From the NCBI GenBank assembly GCA_024364805.1, contig CM044494.1:136699017-136728306 (forward strand): DNA of 29,290 nt, in the 5' to 3' direction. The notes under the pieces are model-generated. The model was not told the DNA's origin. It saw nothing but the letters and a program-made list of their open reading frames with translations, and did no database searches. The stretch comes from Euprymna scolopes. Its lineage: Eukaryota; Mollusca; Cephalopoda; Sepiida; Sepiolidae. The translations under genes and the position numbers were made by a program. Positions 10,145-21,010 of this stretch are shown piece after piece; within the stretch, counting starts at the first letter, position 1; the number at the start of each line of letters is the position of its first letter.

Positions 10145-10350
10145 TTTTATAGCCCAAAAACGTCCTTCCCCTTTGCCACTGGCAGAAGAGAAAATAACAT
10201 CAATAGCTTAATAAATAGTACAGTCATGGAAACAGTAACCCGGAAGGAATTCCAAAGTGTAGCAGTCCTAAGGAAGAAACTATTAAAGTAGAAAGCTTTC
10301 TGACAGGAGGGGATCTGTACTGTGTAGGATTTCTTGGCTAGCATTTGATT
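10145..10350 (-). mobile_element. LINE C-terminal tail, inverted
   Basis: On the minus strand the frame gives FYFNSFFLRTATLWNSFRVT, the conserved LINE tail block. The plus-strand text GGAATTCCAAAGTGTAGCAG near 10247-10266 is the reverse complement of a typical SFFLRTATLWNS coding stretch. The part before it (VQIPSCQKAF) matches the VEIPRCKRSF block of the LINE at 908-1719. The 3' UTR is diverged. Confidence 0.7.
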
Positions 10351-10627
10351 ACACACATGTATTTTATTTGAGCAGGTGAATAAAACCCATTCGCACTAAA
10401 CAAATGATTCCGGCATCCAAGCATATCTAATTGATGAAAACTTCAAATTTGAAGAGAAAGCAGAAATAAAGATATAGAAATAAAGAGGCTGAAGAATTTT
10501 CTTGAGTTTTCTAAATTGAAAAATTAGAAAGTAGGTTCTCTACAAACGGATAGCAGATACATCATATGTTGAATGATAAATGAAGGGTATTCAGTTTAGT
10601 GACAATGACCATTTGTATCAATAAAAA

Positions 10628-10692
10628 TAAAAGCTTCTTTCTTAGAACTGCCCGCTCGTGGAACTGTTTCGCTGGTCTGTTTTCCACCTAAA
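10628..10692 (+). mobile_element. LINE C-terminal tail, short
   Basis: AAAGCTTCTTTCTTAGAACT begins a stretch encoding KSFFLRTARSWNCFAGLF followed by a stop, the same block as in the other LINE tails. Only about 20 codons are recognisable, after which the sequence changes abruptly to GC-richer DNA. Confidence 0.6.
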
Positions 10693-10698
10693 ATGGAC

Positions 10699-10747
10699 GG
10701 GAGACTTTACATTTATCCTGGTCACTGCACCAGATGTAAAGTCCCCC
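10699..10747. repeat. Inverted repeat, 14-nt arms
   Basis: GGGAGACTTTACAT at 10699-10712 and ATGTAAAGTCCCCC at 10734-10747 are reverse complements with one mismatch, separated by 21 bases. They could form a strong hairpin at the edge of the GC-richer patch. This might be a transposon end or a processed transcript structure; neither is shown. Confidence 0.55.
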
Positions 10748-10755
10748 GTCGCAGG

Positions 10756-10875
10756 TCAGCAGCTGTGGCCTCTGACCCCGTCGAAACTGCAATGGTCGTG
10801 ATCGTCGTCTCCTAGGAGCTTTTTACAAGATTCTTCTGCGTCGCAGGCCTCATTGTCAGTTCCTGATGCTGGTGT
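10756..10875 (-). other. Exon-like open stretch, acidic and cysteine-containing
   Basis: On the minus strand a sequence resembling a 3' splice acceptor (CTAATTAATTTTCACCAG) ends at 10876. An in-frame stretch of 39 codons then runs to TGA at 10756-10758. The peptide contains four Cys, is rich in Asp/Glu and has a GDDDHDH run. Its GC content is visibly higher than the AT-rich flanks. I do not recognise a family. It could be a terminal exon of a host gene, a repeat-derived fragment, or chance. No upstream exon was identified. Confidence 0.2.
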
Positions 10876-10959
10876 CTGGTGAAAATTAATTAGAGGTTTC
10901 TTGTCTACTAAAAGTTAATTCACTAAATTACAGGTGTTTTACATATATACGATTGTTCA

Positions 10960-11290
10960 GTTCGATTACACCAGGAACAGTTCGAAATCTTATTCTTCGT
11001 TCTCCATGATGGCGATCGTGACAGAAGGAAGGTGGGTGGCATTCTCTTAGGTGAATGTTCTTGCCTAGGTGATGGGTTGTGGTAGGCTGTTTCCCAAACC
11101 AATCACCGCTGGATAGGTCAATCCAGGGAGTTCCAGATTCCTTGCATGTGTGTAAACCTGCAAACCTTCATAGGCCAGCGAATCTGGGACCACAACTCAA
11201 ATTCATTCACATGCCCTGACAGGTTGACACTTTAACCTATCGTACTCAAAAAGCCAGACATCCTTGAGCCGGGGTTCGTCAGGCCAAGAA
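10960..11290. repeat. GC-richer segment, suspected dispersed repeat
   Basis: On the minus strand the sequence reads through CCTGACGAACCCCGGCTCAA near 11280 and down to about 10985 with only scattered stops. Its composition differs from the flanks, and it looks like repeat material I associate with molluscan genomes, but I cannot name the family. No second copy is in this window, so repeat status is inferred. Confidence 0.3.
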
Positions 11291-11459
11291 CGAAATCATA
11301 TTTCGTTCTAACTTTCGAAATAACATCTCTTGTCATTTTTCTCAAGCAATAAAATTATATGTCTGCTTTACAAAAACACAATAAATTCATCCCTTCAGCA
11401 AGGTTACCCGCCGCTTTGCAGGCAACCAATAATGCTTAACAGACAATATCAGCCTAATA

Positions 11460-11545
11460 ACCCGGCCCAACTCAGTGGTTAGGGGGTCTCAAAAATGGGC
11501 AGTTGTATCGCTCCCCGAGGCGGTCATGCCACATTATAGCAAGCC
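11460..11545 (+). mobile_element. tRNA-like SINE remnant
   Basis: CCCAACTCAGTGGTTAGGGG resembles the box A region of a tRNA-derived promoter (TAGCTCAGTGGTTAGAG type). About 40 bases later GTATCGCTCCCC stands where a box B (GGTTCGAATCCC) is expected, but degraded. Spacing and order fit a tRNA-derived SINE head. No clear tail or target duplication was identified. Confidence 0.4.
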
Positions 11546-11639
11546 TCACTCACTCCCAGATTGTGCAGCTGCCATTGCACAAAGACAGGGAACACACAGA
11601 ATCACAGAAGATAGGAACTCACGATTTCTGAAAAATTTA

Positions 11640-13340
11640 TAATCGTGTAGTGAATAAAGAACAATCAGTAATTTCCCCACTATCCAACAACCAGAAGGTT
11701 GCATGCACGGTAACCGAAAAGGCAAAACTGCTTGCTCGGCAATTCGCTTCCAACTCCACCCTAGAGCCAACAAATAAGTCCCCCCCCCCAAATTTCCCTA
11801 TATGGACGGAAGTCACAATTGATGATCTGAAAATCACTCCTTTACATGTCCAGGATGTCATAAAAACTTGGACACCTCCAAGGCGTGTGGGCCTGATCTG
11901 ATCTCTGCTACACTAGTTAACAAATGCTCAGTTGAATTAGCCTTCATACTCTCTACAACATACTCTACAACAAATGTCTTGCTGAATCCTGCTTCCTTAA
12001 TAGCTGGAAGATGTCCTCTGTAATACCAGCGTACAAGAATTCTGGTGAGAGGACTGACCCTCTCAATTATCGCCTATCAGTCTTCCCCCCTCCTCCCTAG
12101 ACACTAATCAATTAAACACTAGTTAACCATCTTGCAAAAGCCAATCTTCTTTCTGACAAACAGTACAAATTTAGGAAATGTCGCTCTACTGCAGAAATTT
12201 AAACAGTTATCTCTGAACGCATATAACATGCACTGGCGTGTTAAGCCAGGGCTGAAGCCATCGATATATCCAAGACCTTTGACAAAGTTTAGCATGGAGG
12301 GCTGCTAATGAAAATCAAATCATATGATATAACTGGACGAATACTAAATATAATTAGATTCTTCTTAAACAATAGGAACATACAGGTCATCATTGATAAA
12401 AGTTCATCCAAGCAGCATAACATTTATGTGGGCGTGCCTCAGGGGTCAATCCTTAGACCACTATTATTCCTGTTATTCATCAATGACCTCAATAATATTG
12501 CATTCGAGATGGGTATATTTGCTGATGATACAATGCTCTATAAAATGCAAGAAGGAAAAACGGATGTACACAAATCCAAGACAGTGGCTGAATCATTCGA
12601 AAACTGTAGTTTAATGGGGATGAAAATGGATGGTGGCATTTAATGCTAGTAAGACTAAGCTGCTCTCCTTTAAGAATTACAAGAAACCTCTACAACCACC
12701 GATTTCAATGACAAATAACACCCTAACTGAGAATTCTTTCTTTAAACTCCCCAGCTTAACATTCACAGCATGGCGAAGTCTACTACGAGGAAGGTGGGCT
12801 CCCTCTATCGTGCTAGACAACTGCTTACACCTGAGTGTATCCTGTACCTCTATAAGGCCACTATTCACCCATGTATGGAGTATTGTTGCCATATATGGAG
12901 TAATGTTGCCACCATTCACCCATGTATAGAGTATTGTTGTTGGGCTGGTGCATCTACCACTCGTCTCTCCCGCTTTGGATAGTGTCCAAAAATCATCTAA
13001 AATTTAATAGGTCCAACTTTCTCAACTAGGCTCCAACCCCGACCCATCGCCACAATGTTGCATCCCTGCACCTCTTTTACAAATATTTTAATGGAATGTG
13101 CTCTAATGAACTTGTTGCACTTGTGCCTCTTCGACGTACATATCCCTGACAACCCCGCTTAGCAAAAAAATAAAAAATCACACCCTTTCACTGTTAAGGT
13201 CCCTAAATATCAGAAAGTTTTCAAATAGCTTCTTCCATAGAACAGCTAGACTTTGGAATTCTCTTCCTGCTACCTGCTTCCCAAACTGTACTGATGTACT
13301 GAACTGTACTGTTCAAATGCAATGTAAACCAATATCTTTC
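11640..13340 (+). pseudogene. LINE reverse transcriptase pseudogene
   Basis: Landmarks in order: a VISPLSNNQKVACTVTEKAK segment near 11670; VIPAYKNSGERTDPLNYR (RT motif 1 area) near 12020-12075; an AIDISKTFDKV motif A near 12257-12290 with its Asp kept; GVPQGSILRPLLFLLFINDL motif B near 12430-12490; and FADDT motif C at 12518-12532. Downstream are FNASKTKLLSFKNYKKP, the HPCMEYCCHIW block and a tail with TARLWNSLPATCFPN near 13240-13290. It is interrupted by many stops and frame changes, so the longest clean frame is 111 residues (12308-12643). Catalytic motifs themselves are well kept, suggesting decay after insertion. An internal duplication lies at 12856-12941. Confidence 0.85.
12856..12941 (+). 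repeat. Partial tandem duplication inside the LINE
   Basis: The phrase CCAC(T/C)ATTCACCCATGTAT(G/A)GAGTATTGTTG occurs at about 12858-12890 and again at about 12909-12941. The local peptide reads IHPCMEYCC and then IHPCIEYCC. The other LINE copies have this block once, so it is a local duplication of about 50 bp. Confidence 0.75.
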
Positions 13341-13435
13341 TTAGGCATCGTCTCAATTAGTAACCCCTTGTGTCTAAGTGGTAATATGCTGTGTTTCGGG
13401 TGAAGGTGAGTAAAAAAAAATAAAAGATATAATCG

Positions 13436-13890
13436 CTCACTAGATTGCAAAGTTGATTTTGTAATTTGTCAAAGCAAGTAACTTTCCTCAGTGTGGCACA
13501 TCCAAGATATGGCAGTTAGATGCATCTGACTCTATTATAGGTGGAAGATTACATCAGAAGTCTGGTACTTTTTGTAATAGTTGAATGATCCAACTATTTT
13601 CACAGAAATCTGTTTGCTTTTGAAATATAAGCTCTCTACTTTAATTTTGATGGTTGTGGGATTTTTCTAATGCTTTAAAAACATTCTAGGGATCAAATGC
13701 AACGATTGTATTACAAACTATAAGGACACCACACTAACCAGCAGTTTGCATCATCAATAAGGGTGCTTGACTTATGTAACATAGTCGTCACACATCAACC
13801 CTCGGCGCCCACACGTTGTATGCAGACAGTTGCAAAGAAACAATGCCAAGGAAAAATTTGACTCACTTTTTTTAATTGAAGCAACATATA
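13436..13890. other. No recognisable gene
   Basis: Mixed-composition sequence with no family-like reading frames and no repeats recognised by eye. Confidence 0.45.
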
Positions 13891-13891
13891 T

Positions 13892-14149
13892 TTATTTACA
13901 GGTACTTCTAGAACAATGCCTTGTCATTTGTTCAAAAGTCTTCTTGTATTCCAACGTGCTTATCAAGACTCTGCCATGTCGAACACGTGGTATTCTGTCT
14001 TTGTGATGTTTAGGACACGTTCTACTCTCTTGTTTGCAGCTTACGTGTGTAACAAGTCTATTTCTCCCTCTCTTGTGCCTCAAACGCGTCTCGAATCCTC
14101 TACCTCTCTGGAGGTGTGTCATTGTTATTTCTGCTGTCACATCACACAA
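13892..14149 (-). CDS. Unrecognised basic 85-residue open frame
   Basis: A minus-strand frame starts ATGTGTGATGTG at 14149 and ends at a TAA that overlaps a polyadenylation-type AATAAA (plus-strand TTTATTTAC at about 13890). The product is strongly basic (Arg/Lys/His-rich) with several Cys near the C-terminus. No signal peptide, membrane segment or known domain is evident. Overlapping frames of 89 and 87 codons lie on the plus strand, and the region is GC-richer than its flanks, so the openness may reflect composition. It may be a host exon, a repeat-derived fragment or noise. Confidence 0.2.
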   Translation of the reverse strand: MCDVTAEITMTHLQRGRGFETRLRHKRGRNRLVTHVSCKQESRTCPKHHKDRIPRVRHGRVLISTLEYKKTFEQMTRHCSRSTCK

Positions 14150-14261
14150 CCAGCTCGGTCATTTGCATATAGCTGCTGCTTCTAACCCAGCGTCAGTAGC
14201 TCTGTTACACTTAGATGTAACCTTCGCTTCAGAGAGAATTGTTAAGTGCATCAGTGAACCC

Positions 14262-14390
14262 TTGATGGCAAAAGACGAAAAGGAAGACCAAAAATGAACT
14301 TACAACAAACAATCGAGAGAGATTTTCAAGACAATATGCAGAAGTTGGAGGACATTATGTATCTGGCTGCAACACGAATCCAATGAATCA
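14262..14390 (+). mobile_element. LINE C-terminal tail, RTE-like type
   Basis: The plus strand encodes GKRRKGRPKMNLQQTIERDF and then a MYLAATRIQ ending and a stop. A GRP(K/R)..W..-(I/V)E-D pattern followed by an Ala-rich DR/WR-like end is characteristic of the C-terminus of a group of animal LINEs, often RTE-like. It differs from the WNSLP-type tails elsewhere in the window. Only about 40 codons are recognisable. Confidence 0.55.
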
Positions 14391-14990
14391 CTGACTGCAT
14401 CATAAGATGTGTGAGTTCTTAAGTCTAAGTAACGTTTTTTTACTCTTGAGATAGAAAATTTCGTGCTGTAATATCAGTTATTTTGAACTATCAGTTACTG
14501 AAAATCCAAAAGTCAATACCAGTATTCGTCACCTTTATGTTACTTTTGCTTCAGTATGTGTCAAGCAAGGAAATGTCAAGTTAGGAACACAAATGCGTGA
14601 TCGTGTAATAACCATTCTTTTGCGTCCTCTGAGCCAATCTTTCTCAACGTGTATGCAATCGCTGGGCTATGCTGATTTCGACGTCAGAGTTAAAAAAAAA
14701 CTACAATATTGCAAGTATTCATAGAATAGCTAAGGATAACGAAGAGCACTTTATTTAGACCATACCATCATGAAGCATAATGTGGTGAGCTTTCTGTACA
14801 ATTCAGATTCACTCAGAAAACCAAACAAACAGTGACAGTGGTAGAAAGCCAGATAAACTTCACATCTAAGGTCATTTTGACTTCGGTAAAAGGTCGTACT
14901 GATCTTTCAGTAATTGCCCATTTATTTATAGAAACATAAAAAAATAGTTTATCGATTGGCTATGGTTACATTCTATGATTTTCATTCTTC
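14391..14990. other. No recognisable gene
   Basis: AT-rich, with no family-like frames or long repeats seen. Confidence 0.45.
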
Positions 14991-14991
14991 C

Positions 14992-15059
<68 letters not shown>
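14992..15059. repeat. (TTA)n microsatellite
   Basis: Uninterrupted TTA trinucleotide repeat of about 22 units. The leucine run read through it in one frame is an artefact of the repeat. Confidence 0.95.
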
Positions 15060-15771
<712 letters not shown>

Positions 15772-17297
15772 CTTTTTATTATTTTCGATTTTTCCAATCT
15801 TTTTGACGTTAAAATAAATGTACGTTCTATATGAATCATAAAAATTTCAAAAGGTAGCCACATCACTCAGTCTAACATAATTATAGATCAGAGTCTATAA
15901 CTCGATATTCATAAATTTATAAGTTAATGTATAGTGTAATGTATATATATATTTATAAATAATTATTTTTAATATCTACAGACGCTAGTCTTTCATCTTT
16001 CTGGAATCATCAGTGCAGGAAGTTATGATTGTCACTAATTTTAACCCCATGACGAAGCCATCTCCGTCTCCATAAGCAAACAACAAACCACAAAGCCACA
16101 TACATGCACTCATATGAGAAAATATTGGGGGTAGCAGTTCTTAAGGCACATATGCAAATTAGCAAGTATGTATGACTTTGCGACATAAGAATAGCAGAGA
16201 AAAATACAGCACGTGGGCGAGCAAAGGAAGCGATTGGACTTTTTTATTTGGACTCGTGTGCTGTGAGAGAAAAATGCCCCACGTGGCGATGAACAGAATT
16301 AAAAATTTGCTTCAAGTACATGTGGCTCCATGGTGGCATCGAGACGGCAGTGTTTTGTTAATCTCATAGCAGACGAAATGAACAGTAAAAATAGCAAAAA
16401 GCAGGCAGTTTGGAAAGTAACGGTAATAAATGCCTTTTGTTAAAACAGAAAAAAATGCTGAGTCGGATTTTTGTTTCTTTCCTTTTTTTTTATTTGTTTG
16501 TTCCTTTGCGGCGGTGCCGAACAGCGTGTGGGTCTGAAAGGTTTGAACTGTAACGACACAGTTTAAAAGTAACGGCCATGTTACAAAAACATTTCTAATT
16601 CATTTAAAATCACTGGGTGTTTTTTGATTAGAACATTGAAAAAAAACATCACTAGGAATGAAATAAGGACAAAAAACAAAGACTGTTTCGAAGCTTAAAG
16701 ATGATATTATATCGTGGAAACTTAATTTATTTTAAAGAAATAAAATATGGGTTGTATTGGCTTCTTAAACTTCCAAATTACAATTTTACACGAGGAAAAA
16801 ATCTCAATATTTATTTATTTATTTTTTTTTTTTTACAAATTTCAAAGATTGTTGGAGACATTTTTAGTTGCTCAGGAGGAGTGTTGATTAACTTGTTTTT
16901 TTTAAATTTATTTAAGTTTAGTAAGAAACCAATAATAAAATCAAATAGTGTTTACTAAACTTGAAACTGATCACAATTTTAGCATCATAATATAGAAGAT
17001 TGTAAAAAAATTGTCTTTTATTGAACTAATTTGACGTGTCCACTGCTAACGTAAAGTGGATGAAATTAATTGATAATGGCAGCTTCTTTCGACGCCAACC
17101 GCTTCAAGATAGCCAAAGATCCTTCTGTGCGAAAAATATGCACCTGAAGACCATTAGAATAACAACCAAGCCGGGTGCCAGTAGCTTAAACCTCAGTGTG
17201 CCAAATTCTAATCTAGTTTACTCTGCAAAAGCACTCACATCTGACCTTGTGTCTATTGTGTCTAACCTCCTAGAGAAAGGGTAAATAAAATAATAAC
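15772..17297. other. AT-rich stretch, no gene recognised
   Basis: Short frames at 16172-16369, 16701-16958 and 17036-17284 have no recognisable motifs. A pair of imperfect direct repeats around CACGTGG lies at 16196-16220 and 16266-16289. Poly-T tracts lie near 16485 and 16828. Confidence 0.45.
16196..16289 (+). repeat. Two imperfect 25-bp direct repeats, 70 bp apart
   Basis: AGAGAAAAATACAGCACGTG at 16196 and AGAGAAAAATGCCCCACGTG at 16266 share the same frame of AGAGAAAAAT and CACGTGG(G)CGA. Each contains a CACGTG E-box-type palindrome. Function is unknown. Confidence 0.6.
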
Positions 17298-17776
17298 AGG
17301 TGCTTCTATATCGTAAGAGCGAAATTCGAAAATTCGAAATATTGAATTTCAAGTAAAACCAATGTTTCCTATGTAATTGTCATGTCGCAAACGATAACAT
17401 ATCCAAAAATTACGAAAAACTATAAGGTAGAAAAAATAACTAATAATGAAAAACATTTTTCGATAAAGGTTATGTGGGGAACGTATCCGACATTTTGAAT
17501 TGCATTTGCGCCATGCTGCGTCACGTGACGCAAGCAACAGAACTTAATTACCGTCTTAGTGATCTCTTCTTTTTTTTTAGTTCGTGAAATCGCTCTTTTT
17601 TGTTCGATTTCACAAATTAATTTTTTTCATCAATAATTAATTTTCTACCTTATCGTTTTTCTTAATTTTGGAGTATGTTACTAGTTGCGACATGATAATT
17701 ACGTAGGTATCATTTGTTTTACTTGAAATTTAATATTTCGACTTTGGAATTTCGCTCTTACGGTATAGAAGCACCT
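17298..17776. mobile_element. Fold-back (long inverted repeat) element with 6-bp target duplication
   Basis: The left arm starts AGGTGCTTCTATATCGTAAG at 17298 and continues to about 17455. Its reverse complement, with scattered mismatches, fills about 17624-17776, ending CTTACGGTATAGAAGCACCT. The flanks carry AATAAC on both sides (17292-17297 and 17777-17782), a 6-bp direct repeat that looks like a target-site duplication. The element is 479 bp and non-coding. It is probably a MITE or fold-back DNA transposon, but the termini match no family I can name. Confidence 0.8.
17517..17613. repeat. Perfect palindrome and hairpin in the fold-back centre
   Basis: TGCGTCACGTGACGCA at 17517-17532 is a perfect 16-bp palindrome with a CACGTG core. 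GTGAAATCG at 17584-17592 pairs exactly with CGATTTCAC at 17605-17613 around a 12-base loop. Both lie in the unpaired centre of the fold-back element, between its arms. Confidence 0.8.
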
Positions 17777-18359
17777 AATAACCAAAATGAGAACAGCAGT
17801 ACAAATAATGTAAATTATCAATCCTCTTCTAAAAAGTTCAGAAAAAAATAAACAAAAACAGTTTGACTGCCGCATGAAATATAAACTTATGTTTGCGAAT
17901 AAAAAGTAAATTTCAAAACACAAAAACTTATCATTTGAACCTGAAATAATAACAATTGGCCAGTTATTCTATAAGATATAGACATGACATACTGACTTTT
18001 CAAGGGTCTATGACAGTTTTAGCTCTCTATACGAAAAAGTTTGAAAACTTATCGAAGGCAACTTGCATCTCCTTGCTAGGAGGTTAGGCACAAAGTTAGG
18101 TGTGGTTTTAGAAGCTACGAAGATAAACGTACCTACAAAAAATACCTGAGCTGTCCCGTCGACATTATCCGGTATGAGGGGGGGGGCGAGCTCAAGCGAT
18201 AAACAATAAACTAACCCTTTCTCAGAGAGAAGATAAAGCCCTTGTTGAACGGATTTGTATCCACCTAGACATTACTTAGAACTTCCTTTAATTGCATTTG
18301 ATAGGTTCAAAGACTTTCGGTGTTATTTCTTCCATTATTTTGAATACTATTTAATTCGT
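17777..18359. other. No recognisable gene
   Basis: AT-rich, with a G run near 18180. No family-like frame was seen between the fold-back element and the 5' LTR. Confidence 0.45.
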
Positions 18360-18648
18360 TGTTGCAATATTTCATAATGGGGTATGATCCCGCACAGTCG
18401 GGATATTTTATTTATAAACGATGCTGCTAGGAACTGACGAATCGATCAGAAACCAGAATTGCTCCATAAATATTAAATCTTTCTGTGGAAATTTCGCGAT
18501 GTTTTCTTCGTGTAAACACGGGAAAAATCTTTTGCTCTGTGGATTCCAAGTCGAGAACTGTCTACTGCGAACCAGTCACCTCCCAGGACTTGTGTAGAAC
18601 AACGAAGCATCGGAAACTGTTCTGAAGCTAAACATGGCTTACACTTCA
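18360..18648 (+). repeat. 5' LTR of the Copia fossil
   Basis: It starts TGTTGCAATATTTCATAA and ends ACACTTCA, giving the usual TG...CA termini. It matches the repeat at 21011-21317 over nearly its whole length, including the shared stretch CGATGCTGCTAGGAACTGAC. Confidence 0.8.
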
Positions 18649-18754
18649 AGAACAAGACAAGAGTATACATGATGTTGTTGATGATGATGTTAAATTCGAA
18701 AGATACCTCAAAAGAAATAGAAGGCGGTCTGATTGTTTTGTGGTCGACAATATG

Positions 18755-20404
18755 AAAGATTATCAAATCGACTATTGCTATTCCATGGACAATACGCCAA
18801 AAAGCTTTAACGAAGCAATTGATTCAGAACATTGTGATGAATGGAAAATAGTCATGAGAAAAGAAATATATGCTTTAACCGAAAATAATACCTATACGGT
18901 AGTACCTCTCCCAACAGATAAACATGTTATTTCTACAATATGGGTCTTTACAAAAAAGACTACGGAACCAGAAGTTGAACAGTATAAAACACAATTTGTT
19001 GCGACAGGATTCTCTCAGATTTACGGTATAGAATATTTTTCTACGTTTTCACCGACCACAAACCTAACGACAATCAGAATTTTTTTGCAAATCGCATCGC
19101 AATATGACCTAAACATCCATCAAATGGACGTAAAAAATGCTTATTTGAATGCACACATAGACTGTGAAATTTATATTATCCCTCCAGAGGGATTTATAAT
19201 GAAAAATAAAAATAGCGTGTGGCGACTTTACAAGTCATTATATGGTCTAAAGCAGAAGGCCAAGTGTTGGAACACGGTATTTCATGATTATAAGATTAAA
19301 CAAGAATTTAGACAATGCGCTGCCCCTATTTATATACCCAACACAAAGACAATAAACTTCTGATTTGGGTTTTATGGGTCGATGATATTTTAATCGCATC
19401 AAACTGTTACATAATGTTGACCGATGCTAAGAAAAAAATAAGTAAAAGATTCAAAATGACCGATATTGGCAAAATATCCTGGGGTTTGGGAGATAACATT
19501 TACTCAAAGGAAAGGACTTATTACGATGAATCAATCGAGATACATTGACAAACTACTATTAAAATTTGAAATGGGAGAGTGCAAGAAACGCTCTACACCG
19601 ATCGAAAATGATATTAATAAAAAATATACACACAGAATTTGAAATAATAGACGATAAGTTATGCCGAGAAATCATAGAAAGTCTTGTATATTTAATGACT
19701 GCGACCAGACCCGACATATGCTATACAGTAACAAAACTATCACAAAAATTATCAAGACCGACAATTAAGGATTTAGACAGAGCTAAACAAGTCCTTCGTT
19801 ATTTAAAAGGAACTAAAGAACAGAAGTTAGTATTTAGAAAATAAAAAATCCCCTAAAATTTGAAGGATGTTCAGATTCAGATTGGGGATGGACGAAGATC
19901 GAAAAAGTATATCTGAATATTGCTTCAGACTATCAGAAAATGGCCTTATTATTTCATGGAAATCTAAAACGCAACAGATCGTATCTCTCTCTACGCGTGG
20001 AGCAGAATTTATCGCGATCACACGCACGACCCAGAAAGCACTCTATTTTAAAAATATCTTTAAGACTATTTTAGAACCAGAATTAACTAAAAATTAATTG
20101 TGATAATCAAGCCAGTATAGTTTAAGCACAGAATACGATAATCAACCAAAGATCTAAGCATATAGACATAAAATACCATTTTATAAAAAACGAGGTGAAG
20201 AAAGAATCCATTTTTCTGAATTACATATCATCAGAACAAAATATCGCTGATGTATTCACGAAACCCACAATACGAATAAAGTTAAAGCGTTTTGCTTCAA
20301 AACTTGTTGGAAGATTCGACTTTAAATATTTTTTCACGGGCCTGCATGTATATAAATTTCTATATATTGAGGAAAAAAGAGGTGCTGGGCAAGACGTTAA
20401 ATAG
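18755..20404 (+). pseudogene. Copia pol fossil: reverse transcriptase and RNase H
   Basis: Family landmarks are visible in order. The reverse transcriptase (to about 19850) shows MDVKNAYLNAHIDCEIY, LYKSLYGLKQ and a WVDDILIAS active-site block. The RNase H region and tail (about 19860-20400) show WKSKTQQIVSLSTRGAEF and IADVFTKP. This domain order is specific to Copia elements. The region is broken in several places and does not encode a working enzyme. Confidence 0.85.
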
Positions 20405-20558
20405 CATCCATTTTGTTTGTATTAACATTGTAACCTACTAATGCGTAACTAATACTTTTACTGAAATAAAAAAAATCACTGTTTTGCAAACATTTTCTCT
20501 GTGAATTTCCTTTTTGACAAATACTTTTTGCATGCTTATTTTAATTACTTTTATATCT

Positions 20559-20598
20559 AAGGCACATTTTTTTTTTTTTTTTTTTTTTAAGGCACATT
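20559..20598. repeat. Poly-T tract flanked by a 10-bp direct repeat
   Basis: AAGGCACATT occurs on both sides of a run of about 20 T (20568-20588). The second copy leads into another T run. This may be replication slippage or the trace of a retroposed A-tail. Confidence 0.7.
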
Positions 20599-20993
20599 GT
20601 TTTTTTTTCTTATTTATCAAAAATGTCCTGTCTTTTGCATTGTTTTCATCAACAAATAAAACAAAACTCTTTTTTTGTACGTATATTTATATGTATATTT
20701 ATTTATATATGTATGCGTTTTCGAACAAAGCTGCATAATCAAATTTAAGAAATGGCTTCCTTTTTTCACATGCCCATCCCTTTTTAAGGTAAAAATAAAA
20801 GCAAAATTATTTTATTTCTCTTTTGTGTACACATAGATGTATATGTTTGAGATTTGAACTAAATTAAAAATGGCCTCTTTTTACATGCTAAAATTTTAAG
20901 ATCCAAATTGTTTGTAATTTTATTATGTATAATTGAATATAAAAATATGTATTTATTTTTGAGCAGAGTGAACCAAAGGGACTTCCCTATTAT

Positions 20994-21010
20994 AAAAAAA
21001 TAGAGGGGGG
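20994..21010 (+). other. Polypurine tract of the Copia fossil
   Basis: AAAAAAATAGAGGGGGG stands immediately upstream of the 3' LTR, the position at which plus-strand priming occurs in this family. Confidence 0.7.

Larger units (their letters stand above)
11640..13435 (+). mobile_element. LINE, degenerate copy with reverse transcriptase motifs
   Basis: A longer but decayed LINE copy. The 5' part (11640-11890) encodes the region between endonuclease and RT. The RT core follows at about 12000-12650 and the C-terminal blocks continue to about 13340. The 3' UTR (with TAATATGCTGTGTTTCGGGT) and an A-rich end lie near 13415-13435. The 3' UTR resembles that of the LINE at 908-1811, so it is family A or close to it. 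Its endonuclease domain is not recognisable, so it is 5'-truncated or too diverged. Confidence 0.85.

Noticed and set aside
11460-11545. Functional tRNA gene
   Set aside because: Box B is degraded and no cloverleaf can be drawn, so only a SINE-like remnant is claimed.
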